NCBI GenBank assembly: GCA_001823095.1 | Contig: MHTL01000013.1 | Location: 1 to 33,005, forward strand | DNA: 33,005 nucleotides | Reading direction: 5' to 3' | Source: Candidatus Vogelbacteria bacterium RIFOXYD1_FULL_51_18 | GTDB lineage: Bacteria > Patescibacteriota > Minisyncoccia > Phycocordibacterales > UBA9988 | In this document: one piece after another, positions 21,391 to 28,779 of the stretch | How the letters are laid out: each line of letters begins with the position of its first letter | How positions within the stretch are numbered: position 1 is the first letter of the stretch | The notes under the pieces: model-generated | Told to the model about the DNA's origin: nothing | The model's database searches: none | The model's input: the letters and a program-made list of their open reading frames with translations, nothing else | Made by a program: the position numbers and the translations under genes

Positions 21391-23525
21391 CGTGTTGCGG
21401 TTACATCCATCATCACCTCGCCCTTTTGGTTTTCGCAGAGAAGTTTATAGACCGGCTTTGCGGTAATGGTGATTTTTTTTGCGTTGATGTCAAAATTAAA
21501 ATCATAACGCTGAAGCAGTATGCGATTTGGATCAAGTACATTTTCTACACTACGGGTATATGCCTCAAGCAGGGCTCGCATAAGATCCTCTGGCTTGTTG
21601 AAACTGGTAAAACTTACCTTTCTCCAGTCCGTTGTCGTCAGTGTTGCAGAACCGACCGTGAGTGTATAGTCGCCCGCCCATGTGTTGAGAAAGCCACTGA
21701 AGTCAATAATCGTTCTCTGCGAGATGAGCTTTTCATCTGCCGCACTCACCACCTTCCCGCTTGCCCAATTAGGGATATCGGGACTGCGGGTAATTGTGAC
21801 GGGGAAGGTGTACGGATGCTCTATCGTAAGCGTGCCGCTTGTTTGGATGTTTGCATTGCGCGCCTTAATAATTTTATCCGCGCTTAGCCAGTCATTGATC
21901 GCAGTGCACTTGCTTGCATTGAGCGCTGTCCACGAGAGCTTAGTAGTGTTGCGATCTGCACGAGCAAGCTCCATGGGTGTTGTATTTGCGGTAAAGGCAA
22001 CTGAAGGAGGTACGGTGAGGTAGTCTTTCACCCCATCACCATTAGCATCCCCGTTGAGCCATTCAGTGACCTGTCTGATAATTTCTTCTTGCGATCCTTG
22101 CTGGTTGAGTATGTTCCGTAATTCTGGTGGTAACAACGCAAGCGCGCCGGGGAGGTTGCGATTGTTGTAGAGCTGTTGGGCTAAACTCCCCAGGTTTGGG
22201 AGGCCCGTACCTCTTTCCCCGGGGGGCAGGTTGCCCCCGCTGAAGATATCTCCCTCCCGTGTCCATCCGGAATCTACACAAGGTCCGGGACCTGGGCAAG
22301 GATCTTCTTCTTTTTGGAAAACACTCTGTACTGCAACAGTATCCTGCGTTTTTCCGATTTTTTCTATATTGGTCAGCTCGCTCTCTACCCGCGCAAATTC
22401 ATCTTTGCTGAAGTCCTCAATGGATTGGTCAGCAAGCTCATTCTGCCGCAAGGTTGAGCCCACAATGTCGGAGAGGTAGCTCTGGTTGATGGAAGCCGGC
22501 GTCTTAACCACCCACTTTCTGCAGTATTTTTTGCCATCAGTGGTTGTTACCCAATTCTCGTTGGCGCATTCACGCACGGGGAGGAACCCTTTTGCCGAGG
22601 ATATCTCCTCACGCGCATTCCCTTCAGCGCGCGATTCACGCAACGCCAATTCATCCTGCGCGAGCAGGCGCGAGCCTGGGTAATTATTCCGTGGGTCAAT
22701 GAGTTTAAGCCATGCATCCCAACCGCCCTGTGAGAAATCGCTGGTGAAAGCGTTAAATTCGTCCCTTGTCATTGTTGAGCCAAGAGTAGTTTGCACACGC
22801 GCCTGGTCGCTGTCCCCTGCCGCTCTCTGGAGCGCAAGGTCTCTGCGGATGCCCTCACTGAAAATATTTGGATTCTGCGAATTGCTCAAATCAGCGTCAA
22901 AAATTCCGTACGCCTCATCACGCACATTCTGCAGGTGCTCGTCTATGTTGCTTACGTAGAGTGGCTGTTTGTTCTCCGAACTCCCTGCCACCCCTCCTGC
23001 CGCACCTTGTACATTCAGGAGCCCCGGAGAAACTTCGTAGCCCTTCTTGATATTTTCTTCTATGAAGGTTTGTTTGTGTTCAAAAATTGCTTTTGCCGCC
23101 GCCTTGCGGGCATTAGGGTCGTGGTAGAGAACTTGCGCTTCTATCTGGTACTGCACGCGCCGTACGGCCTTTAAGTGCATGCAGATGTCTACGAGGAGGT
23201 CGTTAGCGTGCACTGTTTTGCGGTTAATACCCTCGGTGAGCGAGAGGAGCTCCCCCGTCTCATGTACCGGCACATAGTCTCCACCACTCCCGCCGTTACT
23301 CTCTGTTTGCCCGGTTTCTGACACACACTCTAGGCGGTCATTCTGCTCTCTGTTGGCAATGATGTCCTGCGCGGCCTGTTCCTGCGGGCCGAATTCAAAT
23401 CCTTCCCGCGTATTGACAGCGCTTGCCCTCTGCTCCTGTGCCTGCGCGTATGCGCCCACAGTCAGAATGGCTAGCGCAAGCGTCAGTGCAATCGTGATGT
23501 GTGTGGATAGGAAACGTTCTCTCAT
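21387..23525 (-). CDS. Large exported protein of the T4SS operon with calcium-loop and Ig-like segments
   Basis: The 712-residue product has an N-terminal signal peptide or anchor (about 8-30, ITIALTLALAILTVGAYAQA), a helical region (VHANDLLVDICMHLKAVRRVQYQIEAQVLYH), an Asp-rich loop DANGDGVKD near 500 that resembles an EF-hand/dockerin-type calcium site, and a following Ig-like stretch (VAFTANTTPMELARADRNTTKLSWTA). No known T4SS family is recognised; VirB5-, TrbJ- or surface-scaffold-like roles are possible. It overlaps the DxDxDG protein upstream and the VirB6-like gene downstream by 4 bases each (ATGA), so the three are translationally coupled. Confidence 0.75.
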   Translation of the reverse strand: MRERFLSTHITIALTLALAILTVGAYAQAQEQRASAVNTREGFEFGPQEQAAQDIIANREQNDRLECVSETGQTESNGGSGGDYVPVHETGELLSLTEGINRKTVHANDLLVDICMHLKAVRRVQYQIEAQVLYHDPNARKAAAKAIFEHKQTFIEENIKKGYEVSPGLLNVQGAAGGVAGSSENKQPLYVSNIDEHLQNVRDEAYGIFDADLSNSQNPNIFSEGIRRDLALQRAAGDSDQARVQTTLGSTMTRDEFNAFTSDFSQGGWDAWLKLIDPRNNYPGSRLLAQDELALRESRAEGNAREEISSAKGFLPVRECANENWVTTTDGKKYCRKWVVKTPASINQSYLSDIVGSTLRQNELADQSIEDFSKDEFARVESELTNIEKIGKTQDTVAVQSVFQKEEDPCPGPGPCVDSGWTREGDIFSGGNLPPGERGTGLPNLGSLAQQLYNNRNLPGALALLPPELRNILNQQGSQEEIIRQVTEWLNGDANGDGVKDYLTVPPSVAFTANTTPMELARADRNTTKLSWTALNASKCTAINDWLSADKIIKARNANIQTSGTLTIEHPYTFPVTITRSPDIPNWASGKVVSAADEKLISQRTIIDFSGFLNTWAGDYTLTVGSATLTTTDWRKVSFTSFNKPEDLMRALLEAYTRSVENVLDPNRILLQRYDFNFDINAKKITITAKPVYKLLCENQKGEVMMDVTATR

Positions 23526-24382
23526 AAATTAATGTTCACCGTGTTTTTTGCGTCAAAAGTGATACGCATTTCTCTAAAGTACGCATTTACGTTACCGAGC
23601 ACAGCCAAAAGTTCGGGCTTCTTCTTTTCGTACGCCTCTGCGCTCGCGAGCGCAAACGCCGGTTCGCGCTCCACATGCTCCATAGTATACGCGAGCTCGG
23701 CCATTTCTGTGAGTGTATTTAGGAGATTAAGGTGGATTGCGCTCGCGCTCTCGGGAACATCCAGCGCAAGGAGATTTTTTGTTATGGAGAGGAGGAGCGC
23801 TTCTTCCGCGCGGATGCGCTCAATGGCCGCAGAATCTTTTTTTGAAAGCGCGGCAACCGTGTTGCTTGCCGCTTGGCCGAAAGAACTATTCCCCAATGGC
23901 TTGAGTGTATCGCGGAGAGAAATTCCGTAGTACTTAATGAAGCTCGGATCCTTCGAATCAACAGTATGCAAGTCAAAAGCGGTGTAAACAAGGCTGGGCT
24001 TAAGGTCTTCCTCGGACGGGAAGATAACTCCTTCTGCGTCACTTCCGCTTGTATGAACCGCCGCGCGGACAAGGTCTTCCGGTCCTGACAGTTTGTCGCC
24101 GGGACCTTTTTTGCGCGGATCGCGGCCAAGCACAAGCTCTTCCCCGTCGCTTGTCCCGTCTCCATCGGTATCCGCATTTGTTTTGTCGGTTTTCCACAGG
24201 AGCTCCTCCCAGTCCTTTAATCCGTCCCGGTCGCTGTCCAGTGTTACCGTTTTTTGCGCAGTGGAAGATGCCACATAGAGCGCATCGCCTAACTCCCCCC
24301 TTTCAACTTTCCCGCCCACCCACCAAAGAACGAGAACAACGGCAACAACGCCCACAAGGAGTCCTGCGGCAAGCTTCTTCAT
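23522..24382 (-). CDS. Membrane-anchored protein with thrombospondin-type-3-like calcium repeats, first gene of the T4SS operon
   Basis: 286 residues. One N-terminal membrane segment (about 5-23), then two calcium-loop motifs in tandem, DSDRDGLKDWEE and DTDGDGTSDGEE, as in thrombospondin type-3 repeats, and a helical C-terminal half (about 170-286). It is probably exposed on the outer side of the membrane. The start at 24382 lies six bases behind a consensus TATAAT, so this is the head of the operon and its mRNA is predicted to be leaderless. No enzyme motif is seen. A wall-spanning or contact-sensing role is inferred. Confidence 0.75.
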   Translation of the reverse strand: MKKLAAGLLVGVVAVVLVLWWVGGKVERGELGDALYVASSTAQKTVTLDSDRDGLKDWEELLWKTDKTNADTDGDGTSDGEELVLGRDPRKKGPGDKLSGPEDLVRAAVHTSGSDAEGVIFPSEEDLKPSLVYTAFDLHTVDSKDPSFIKYYGISLRDTLKPLGNSSFGQAASNTVAALSKKDSAAIERIRAEEALLLSITKNLLALDVPESASAIHLNLLNTLTEMAELAYTMEHVEREPAFALASAEAYEKKKPELLAVLGNVNAYFREMRITFDAKNTVNINL

Positions 24383-24388
24383 AACTCT

Positions 24389-24394
24389 ATTATA
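24389..24394 (-). promoter_or_regulatory. Consensus -10 of the T4SS operon
   Basis: On the minus strand TATAAT is followed by agagtt and the ATG at 24382. It is the only promoter I could find ahead of the eleven-gene run and shares a 44-base spacer with the divergent TIG-like gene. Confidence 0.65.
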
Positions 24395-24414
24395 GCGTAA
24401 GAGTGCATGCGCGG

Positions 24415-24420
24415 TATACT
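24415..24420 (+). promoter_or_regulatory. -10 of the small secreted protein pair
   Basis: TATACT is followed by six bases (gtgtct) and a GTG at 24427. The spacing supports that GTG as the start, giving a leaderless mRNA. Confidence 0.6.
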
Positions 24421-24426
24421 GTGTCT

Positions 24427-24948
24427 GTGAAGCAGATTGCCTTAGTCTCTATTGTTCTTGCGCTTCTTGTTCCAGTAATTACTCATGGAGCGGCATTGTC
24501 AGCTGAAACACGCAGTCTGCTCCTTATTCTTTTGCAAAAAATAGCAAGTTTTCGCGTCGTTCCCGCCCCTCTTCCGGCGCAGATAGCCCCAGTCAGTCCA
24601 GCGCTTACGGCCGTACATCCTCTCCGAGGCCGCTCCGGCGGGGAAATTACCCTTATTGGCAGAGGATTTTCTGCAAGTAATACAGTGCATACTATTTTTG
24701 AGTCGCGCTACGGTGTTCTTTCGCAAAAAAACGGGACGGAAATCAAGTTTATCTACCGCTACCCGCCTGTGAGTCAGAGTTTGGATGAAGCGCTCGCTAT
24801 TCTTAAGACGTGGGGCGTTGCTCCTCTGCCGGTGGAAGAGAGCGCCATCCAAAAACCGCTAAAGAGTCCAAGCCAAGAAGTGCTCATCTATGTTGAAAAT
24901 GAGTATGGAGCAAGCAATGTGGTAATTTTTACAGAAGAGCTTCAATGA
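24427..24948 (+). CDS. Small secreted protein with an IPT/TIG-like Ig domain
   Basis: I chose the GTG at 24427 over the ORF-track ATG at 24403, because it lies 6 bases after TATACT and directly precedes the signal peptide (KQIALVSIVLALLVPVITHGA). The 173-residue protein then has a proline-rich linker and an IPT/TIG-like unit (ALTAVHPLRGRSGGEITLIGRGFSASNTV). Such beta-sandwiches occur in surface and adhesion proteins. The next gene overlaps its stop by 4 bases (ATGA). It is divergent from the T4SS operon and may belong to it functionally. No anchor is seen. Confidence 0.75.
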   Translation: MKQIALVSIVLALLVPVITHGAALSAETRSLLLILLQKIASFRVVPAPLPAQIAPVSPALTAVHPLRGRSGGEITLIGRGFSASNTVHTIFESRYGVLSQKNGTEIKFIYRYPPVSQSLDEALAILKTWGVAPLPVEESAIQKPLKSPSQEVLIYVENEYGASNVVIFTEELQ

Positions 24949-25304
24949 GTATGAAAAAATTAGCATTACTCACTTTCTATGCCCTCCTCATCTCTCTCCC
25001 AACGAGCGAACTCTCTGCCCAGTCGGGTACGCGGCCTTTTGGCGGGCGCATTCTCGGCTCTCCTATCTATTGCACCTGCAGTAATGGGCATGTGGTCAAT
25101 GTGGGCCCGCCGCGCCCGGGGCGCTTCCACTTTATTCCTGGTGGGACACGGCTCTACAGCTTTGGTAATGTCTACACGCCTGGCCGTTGGCTCCTCGGTA
25201 ATTACCGTCCGGGGACCGGCAACCAGTGCTGGATCCGTGTAAGCCACAATTCCTGCATCCAAGTTCCCAATGACGGCATTATGACTATTGTGGGGACTTC
25301 GTAG
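24945..25304 (+). CDS. Small secreted protein of unknown function
   Basis: 119 residues: signal peptide (about 3-25, MKKLALLTFYALLISLPTSELSAQ), then a Gly/Pro-rich compact domain with three cysteines, CTCSNGHVVNVGPPRPGRFHFIPGGTRLYSFGNVYTPGRWLLGNY and QCWIRVSHNSC. The pattern is one I associate with short secreted proteins recurring in Parcubacteria-like genomes, with no assigned function. A second ATG two codons later is also possible. It overlaps the preceding gene by 4 bases and the convergent DUF192 gene by 20. Confidence 0.75.
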   Translation: MSMKKLALLTFYALLISLPTSELSAQSGTRPFGGRILGSPIYCTCSNGHVVNVGPPRPGRFHFIPGGTRLYSFGNVYTPGRWLLGNYRPGTGNQCWIRVSHNSCIQVPNDGIMTIVGTS

Positions 25305-25707
25305 AGCTTATTTCTAATACGTAGCGCACCGGCACAGGAGGGTAGAATACGGCCGGGAAAGTGTCGGGAGAGATGTTTTTTGTTGCGCCAACCGGCTGGA
25401 GCTCGTCATTGAGCCAGATAATGTCTATGGGGTAGTTCATGTCTTTCATCCAAAATCCATACATGCCCGCTCTCTCAAATATAAAGAGCATCCCCTCGTC
25501 CGGCGCGAGCACGGCGGTCCCGGAGAGACCCTGCGCTCGTTCGGCGAGAGAATCTGCAATTTTTACGCGGTACCCCATGACTGAAGTCCGACTCCAGTCA
25601 TTTCCCGAAGTCGGACTTCCTTCTGGAAGTCCGACTTCGATAAGAAGTCCGAGCGCTCCGAGTGCGAGAGCAATGATTACGAAACATGCGAGGCGAGGCA
25701 GAACCAT
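25285..25707 (-). CDS. DUF192 family protein with repeat-derived linker
   Basis: DUF192 proteins are small beta-barrel-like domains of unknown function, often exported. The 140-residue protein has a hydrophobic N-terminus (about 6-24), then a linker IEVGLPEGSPTSGNDWSRTS made from palindromic repeats, then the DUF192 core: VKIADSLAERAQGLSGTAVLAPDEGMLFIFERAGMYGFWMKDMNYPIDIIWLND. It begins inside the 3' end of rsmA by 31 bases, so the two are probably coupled. Repeats lie only in the linker, so folding should be unaffected. Convergent with the small secreted protein gene. Confidence 0.85.
   Translation of the reverse strand: MVLPRLACFVIIALALGALGLLIEVGLPEGSPTSGNDWSRTSVMGYRVKIADSLAERAQGLSGTAVLAPDEGMLFIFERAGMYGFWMKDMNYPIDIIWLNDELQPVGATKNISPDTFPAVFYPPVPVRYVLEISSTKSPQ
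25578..25652. repeat. Cluster of GAAGTCGGACTTC palindromic repeats in the DUF192 gene
   Basis: A perfect hairpin, GAAGTCGGACTTCC-ttct-GGAAGTCCGACTTC, spans 25607-25638. On one side lies TGACTGAAGT-ccg-ACTCCAGTCA (25578-25600, one mismatch), on the other a further half-copy GAAGTCCGA at 25644-25652. The hairpin codes for IEVGLPEGSPTSG. The core is the one found in the T4SS gene at 18.98 kb. Confidence 0.75.
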
Positions 25708-26444
25708 TTCTCCAGTGTAACATCTTCAGCGCGGGCCTTTTCGGAAATGCCGCACACGGCAAAAAAAGTGGAATCAGCTCCAATGTTATTTTTAAGCATC
25801 TTCCGCTTGGACGAAAACCCTTTTTTAACGAGTGAAAAAAATTTTTCTTCCGATATTGTCGCGAAACGCTCTCTGGAAATGTTGTTAATTGAAATAATCG
25901 CCGAGTCAACATGCGGCGGCGGGGCAAAGGCGCCCCGTGGCACCGTTGCCACGTAGCGCGGCTCCCCATAGGCCTTTACCGAGAGCGAGAGAATGCTCTC
26001 TTTGCCGTCTCGCGCCACTATCCGCTCGGCAACTTCCTTTTGCAGGAGGAACACCATCCGCTCTGGCTGGTATCGCGCCGACAAAAATTTTTTTATAATG
26101 GCGCCGGTAATGTAGTACGGAATGTTGGCAATAACTTTGTAGGGTATGTTGGAGAGCGACAACGATTCAGTGTCAAAATCAAGGATGTCTTTTTCCTCCA
26201 CGTCAAGCGCTCCCGCGATAATTGCTTCGCTGAAGCGCTCGCGCAAGTACAAGACCAGTTCGCGGTCCTTTTCCACCGCAATAACTTTGCCCGTAAAATC
26301 AAGCAGAACCTCGGTGAGCGCACCCCTCCCCGGACCTATCTCGAGCGCCACATCACCCGGGTGCACATCGCTTGCGTCCCGGATTGCCGAAAGAGCGCTC
26401 GGAGAGTGCAAAAAGTGTTGCGCTAGACTCTTTTTCGCCCGCAT
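25677..26444 (-). CDS. rsmA: 16S rRNA (adenine1518/1519-N6)-dimethyltransferase RsmA/KsgA
   Basis: Dimethylates two adjacent adenosines in helix 45 of 16S rRNA late in small-subunit assembly. The protein has AKKSLAQHFL near its start, SAM motif I LEIGPGRGALTEVL, the acidic residue VEKD, and motif IV NIPYYITGAII. Length is 255 residues from ATG 26444. The ORF-track start at 26453 would add MGL; I prefer 26444 because its ATG overlaps the uvrD stop as TGATG, a typical coupling. Gene order uvrD-rsmA-DUF192 on minus. Confidence 0.95.
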   Translation of the reverse strand: MRAKKSLAQHFLHSPSALSAIRDASDVHPGDVALEIGPGRGALTEVLLDFTGKVIAVEKDRELVLYLRERFSEAIIAGALDVEEKDILDFDTESLSLSNIPYKVIANIPYYITGAIIKKFLSARYQPERMVFLLQKEVAERIVARDGKESILSLSVKAYGEPRYVATVPRGAFAPPPHVDSAIISINNISRERFATISEEKFFSLVKKGFSSKRKMLKNNIGADSTFFAVCGISEKARAEDVTLEKWFCLASHVS

Positions 26445-28369
26445 CAGTCCCACTCTATCACATCCTCGGAGTCCATAGGTGAAAAAAGCTCTTCTTCAAT
26501 GAGGTCGTCGCTGATATCAAGGAGAAACTCGGAGGGAATATTGATTCTCCGCGAGCCATAAATGGTCCGCGTCTGCGCGTAGGAGAGGTAGAGTTTTTCT
26601 TTTGCGCGCGTGATGGCCACATAAAAGAGCCGCCGCTCTTCCTCATATTCTCGTTCCGCGGAAGCGGATGCGGATACTCTGGTGTGAGGGAAGAGCTCCT
26701 GCTCCAAACCGGTCACAAACACGTAGCCGAACTCAAGCCCCTTTGCCGCGTGGACCGTCATGAGCCGCACTCCTTCGTTCTCTGCCCGTTCCTCTTCCTG
26801 CGCCTCTTCTGCAGAGAGAAGCGCCGCGTCGGTGAGGAAAGATTCCAGCGCATCGCTCGGAAGGAGCGCATCGTAGCCGCGCGCAATACTCACCAGCTCT
26901 CGCAGGTTCTCAAGCCGCTCCACTCCCTCCTCTCCTCCCCCCTCAAGTTCCCGCTCCCAGCCGCTCTCGGTCAAGATGAATTTGAGCGTCTCCGAAAGAG
27001 GGCTTATCTGTAATCGTTCTTTAATAGCCGCAAGTAGAGAAAAAAAATTTTCCACACCGCGCGCCGCCGCGCGCGGGAGTGTATGGGATGCCCCCGAGAG
27101 TATCTTTGCCATGCTCGCCTTGCCCAGGCCCCTTCGTGGCGTGTTAATGATTCGCTTTATACTCTCTGTGTCATTGTGGTTGAGCGCCGCGCGCAGGTAC
27201 GCGAGCATGTCCTTTATCTCCTTGCGCTCAAAAAAGCGGATTCCAAAGACTTGGTAGGGCAAGCCTCTCGAGAGGAAGGCTTCTTCCATCGCGCGGGATT
27301 GGAAGTTGGCGCGGTAGAGCACGGCAATATCCCGCGGGAGCGCCTTCTTGCGCCGGATGAGCTCCCCGGCCTTCTCGGCAACTCCGCGCGCCTCGCCAGC
27401 TTCGTTAAGCGCCGTAATGAGTCCGATTTTTTCCCCTACCTTATTTTTGGTAAAGAGCGATTTGTCCCGCCTCTCGCGGTTCTTCTTAATAACCTCGTTT
27501 GCCGCTGCGATAATAGTCTGGGTTGAGCGATAGTTTTCCTCCAGCACCACTACCGTCGCTCCGGGGTAGTCGCTCTCAAAGTTGAGAATGTTTTTAAAAT
27601 CCGCGCCGCGCCAGCCGTAGATAGACTGGTCGGCATCTCCGACAACTGCCAGATTGCGGTATTTTTTTGCCAAAAGGAAGACAAGCTCATACTGGGCGGT
27701 GTTGGTGTCCTGGTACTCGTCCACGTGGATGTAGCGCCAGCGCTCCTGGTATTTGGCGAGGATATCGGGACGCTCCGCAAAGAGCGCTACCGTGCTCGCG
27801 ATAAGGTCGTCAAAGTCAAAGGAATGGGATTTTTTGACGAGCGCGCGGTAGCGCGACCACACGGCGGCAACCATGCGGCGAAAGGTGTCCTGCGCCCGTC
27901 CGGCAAAGATCTCCTGCGAAACGAGGTTATTCTTCTCGCGCGAAATGACCGCGAGAATTTTCCTCGGCTCCTGTTCTTTAAGTGAGATGCCGAGTTCTTC
28001 CATTGCTCTTTTAAGAAGCGCGAGCGAGTCCTCCTTGTCTAGAATGCTGAAGTGCCGAGGGTAGCCGAGCACAGCGGCATTCTCCCGCAGTATCCGTACA
28101 CAGAGTGAATGGAATGTGCTTATGAGGGGCTGTCTCTCTGTGTCATCCAGGCAGGTTCGCATGCGCTCTCGCATCTCCTGCGCCGCCTTATTGGTAAAGG
28201 TGACAGCAAGGATGTTCTCGTGAGCAACGCCGCGTTCAATGAGGTGGATAATGCGGTGTGTGAGCGTCTTGGTTTTTCCGGCCCCGGCCCCGGCAATAAT
28301 CAAGAGCGGCCCCTCGGTAATGGCGACTGCCTCTTTTTGTTTCTCGTTCAATTCTTCTCGTGCACACAT
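26444..28369 (-). CDS. UvrD/PcrA-family superfamily I DNA helicase
   Basis: A 3'-to-5' DNA helicase used in nucleotide excision repair, mismatch repair or replication restart. The 641-residue protein has the Q motif LNEKQKEAV, Walker A AGAGAGKTKTLTHRI, motif Ia AVTFTNKAAQEM, Walker B HVDEYQDTN, motif III GDADQSIYGWRGAD, motif IV ENYRS and motifs V-VI (RLMTVHAAKGLEFGYVFVTGLEQELFPH, RRLFYVAITRAKEKL). It is shorter than the ~720 residues of PcrA/UvrD and seems to lack most of the C-terminal Tudor-like tail, ending in an acidic segment (DLIEEELFSPMDSEDVIEWD). The ATG lies 9 bases from the divergent -10. Confidence 0.95.
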   Translation of the reverse strand: MCAREELNEKQKEAVAITEGPLLIIAGAGAGKTKTLTHRIIHLIERGVAHENILAVTFTNKAAQEMRERMRTCLDDTERQPLISTFHSLCVRILRENAAVLGYPRHFSILDKEDSLALLKRAMEELGISLKEQEPRKILAVISREKNNLVSQEIFAGRAQDTFRRMVAAVWSRYRALVKKSHSFDFDDLIASTVALFAERPDILAKYQERWRYIHVDEYQDTNTAQYELVFLLAKKYRNLAVVGDADQSIYGWRGADFKNILNFESDYPGATVVVLEENYRSTQTIIAAANEVIKKNRERRDKSLFTKNKVGEKIGLITALNEAGEARGVAEKAGELIRRKKALPRDIAVLYRANFQSRAMEEAFLSRGLPYQVFGIRFFERKEIKDMLAYLRAALNHNDTESIKRIINTPRRGLGKASMAKILSGASHTLPRAAARGVENFFSLLAAIKERLQISPLSETLKFILTESGWERELEGGGEEGVERLENLRELVSIARGYDALLPSDALESFLTDAALLSAEEAQEEERAENEGVRLMTVHAAKGLEFGYVFVTGLEQELFPHTRVSASASAEREYEEERRLFYVAITRAKEKLYLSYAQTRTIYGSRRINIPSEFLLDISDDLIEEELFSPMDSEDVIEWD

Positions 28370-28378
28370 AGAAGCTTC

Positions 28379-28388
28379 AGTATATACT
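28379..28388. promoter_or_regulatory. Symmetric bidirectional -10 element AGTATATACT
   Basis: AGTATATACT is its own reverse complement. Read on plus it gives TATACT (28383-28388) with a 7-base gap to the ATG at 28396. On minus it gives TATACT (28384-28379) with a 9-base gap to the uvrD ATG at 28369. A single short palindrome may thus serve both divergent genes, sharing two bases of the hexamer. Confidence 0.6.
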
Positions 28389-28395
28389 ACATAAT

Positions 28396-28779
28396 ATGCC
28401 AGAGTCCCTCTCTCCCGAATCGGTCCCCGCAGAGCTCTTGGAAATCTCCCGCGCCATTGAATCGCGCCGAGGCGCTTTGGAGAGTGAGCACGGCATCATA
28501 GAGGAGAAGCGCATTGTCCATCACGTGATCGGCGAGGAGCTCTTTGAGAAATCTACCTCTACTCTTGCCGTGCCGCCACCGGGGAGTCACTACCTTGATT
28601 CCCTGGACAATGAGTCTCTTACTGCGCTCAACAGTTATATTGCTCGCATTTCCGAGTTGGGGCTCAAAAAAACGCTTGTGCTCGTGCGGAAAGAGAACCC
28701 CTTCCTCATAGATGCCTTCCATGATGCGCTTACCGACAAGCTCTATGGTGAGCTGAAACAGCATGGTCTTATCAGCTAG
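28396..28779 (+). CDS. Small hypothetical protein upstream of the VirD4-like gene
   Basis: 127 residues, soluble and acidic: MPESLSPESVPAELLEISRAIESRRGALESEHGIIEEKR, then HHVIGEELF and DSLDNESLTALNSYIARISELGLKKTLVLVRKENPF. No family recognised. It overlaps the VirD4-like gene by 17 bases, so both are translated together; it may be a chaperone or adaptor for the coupling ATPase. Its ATG lies 7 bases from TATACT. Confidence 0.7.
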   Translation: MPESLSPESVPAELLEISRAIESRRGALESEHGIIEEKRIVHHVIGEELFEKSTSTLAVPPPGSHYLDSLDNESLTALNSYIARISELGLKKTLVLVRKENPFLIDAFHDALTDKLYGELKQHGLIS

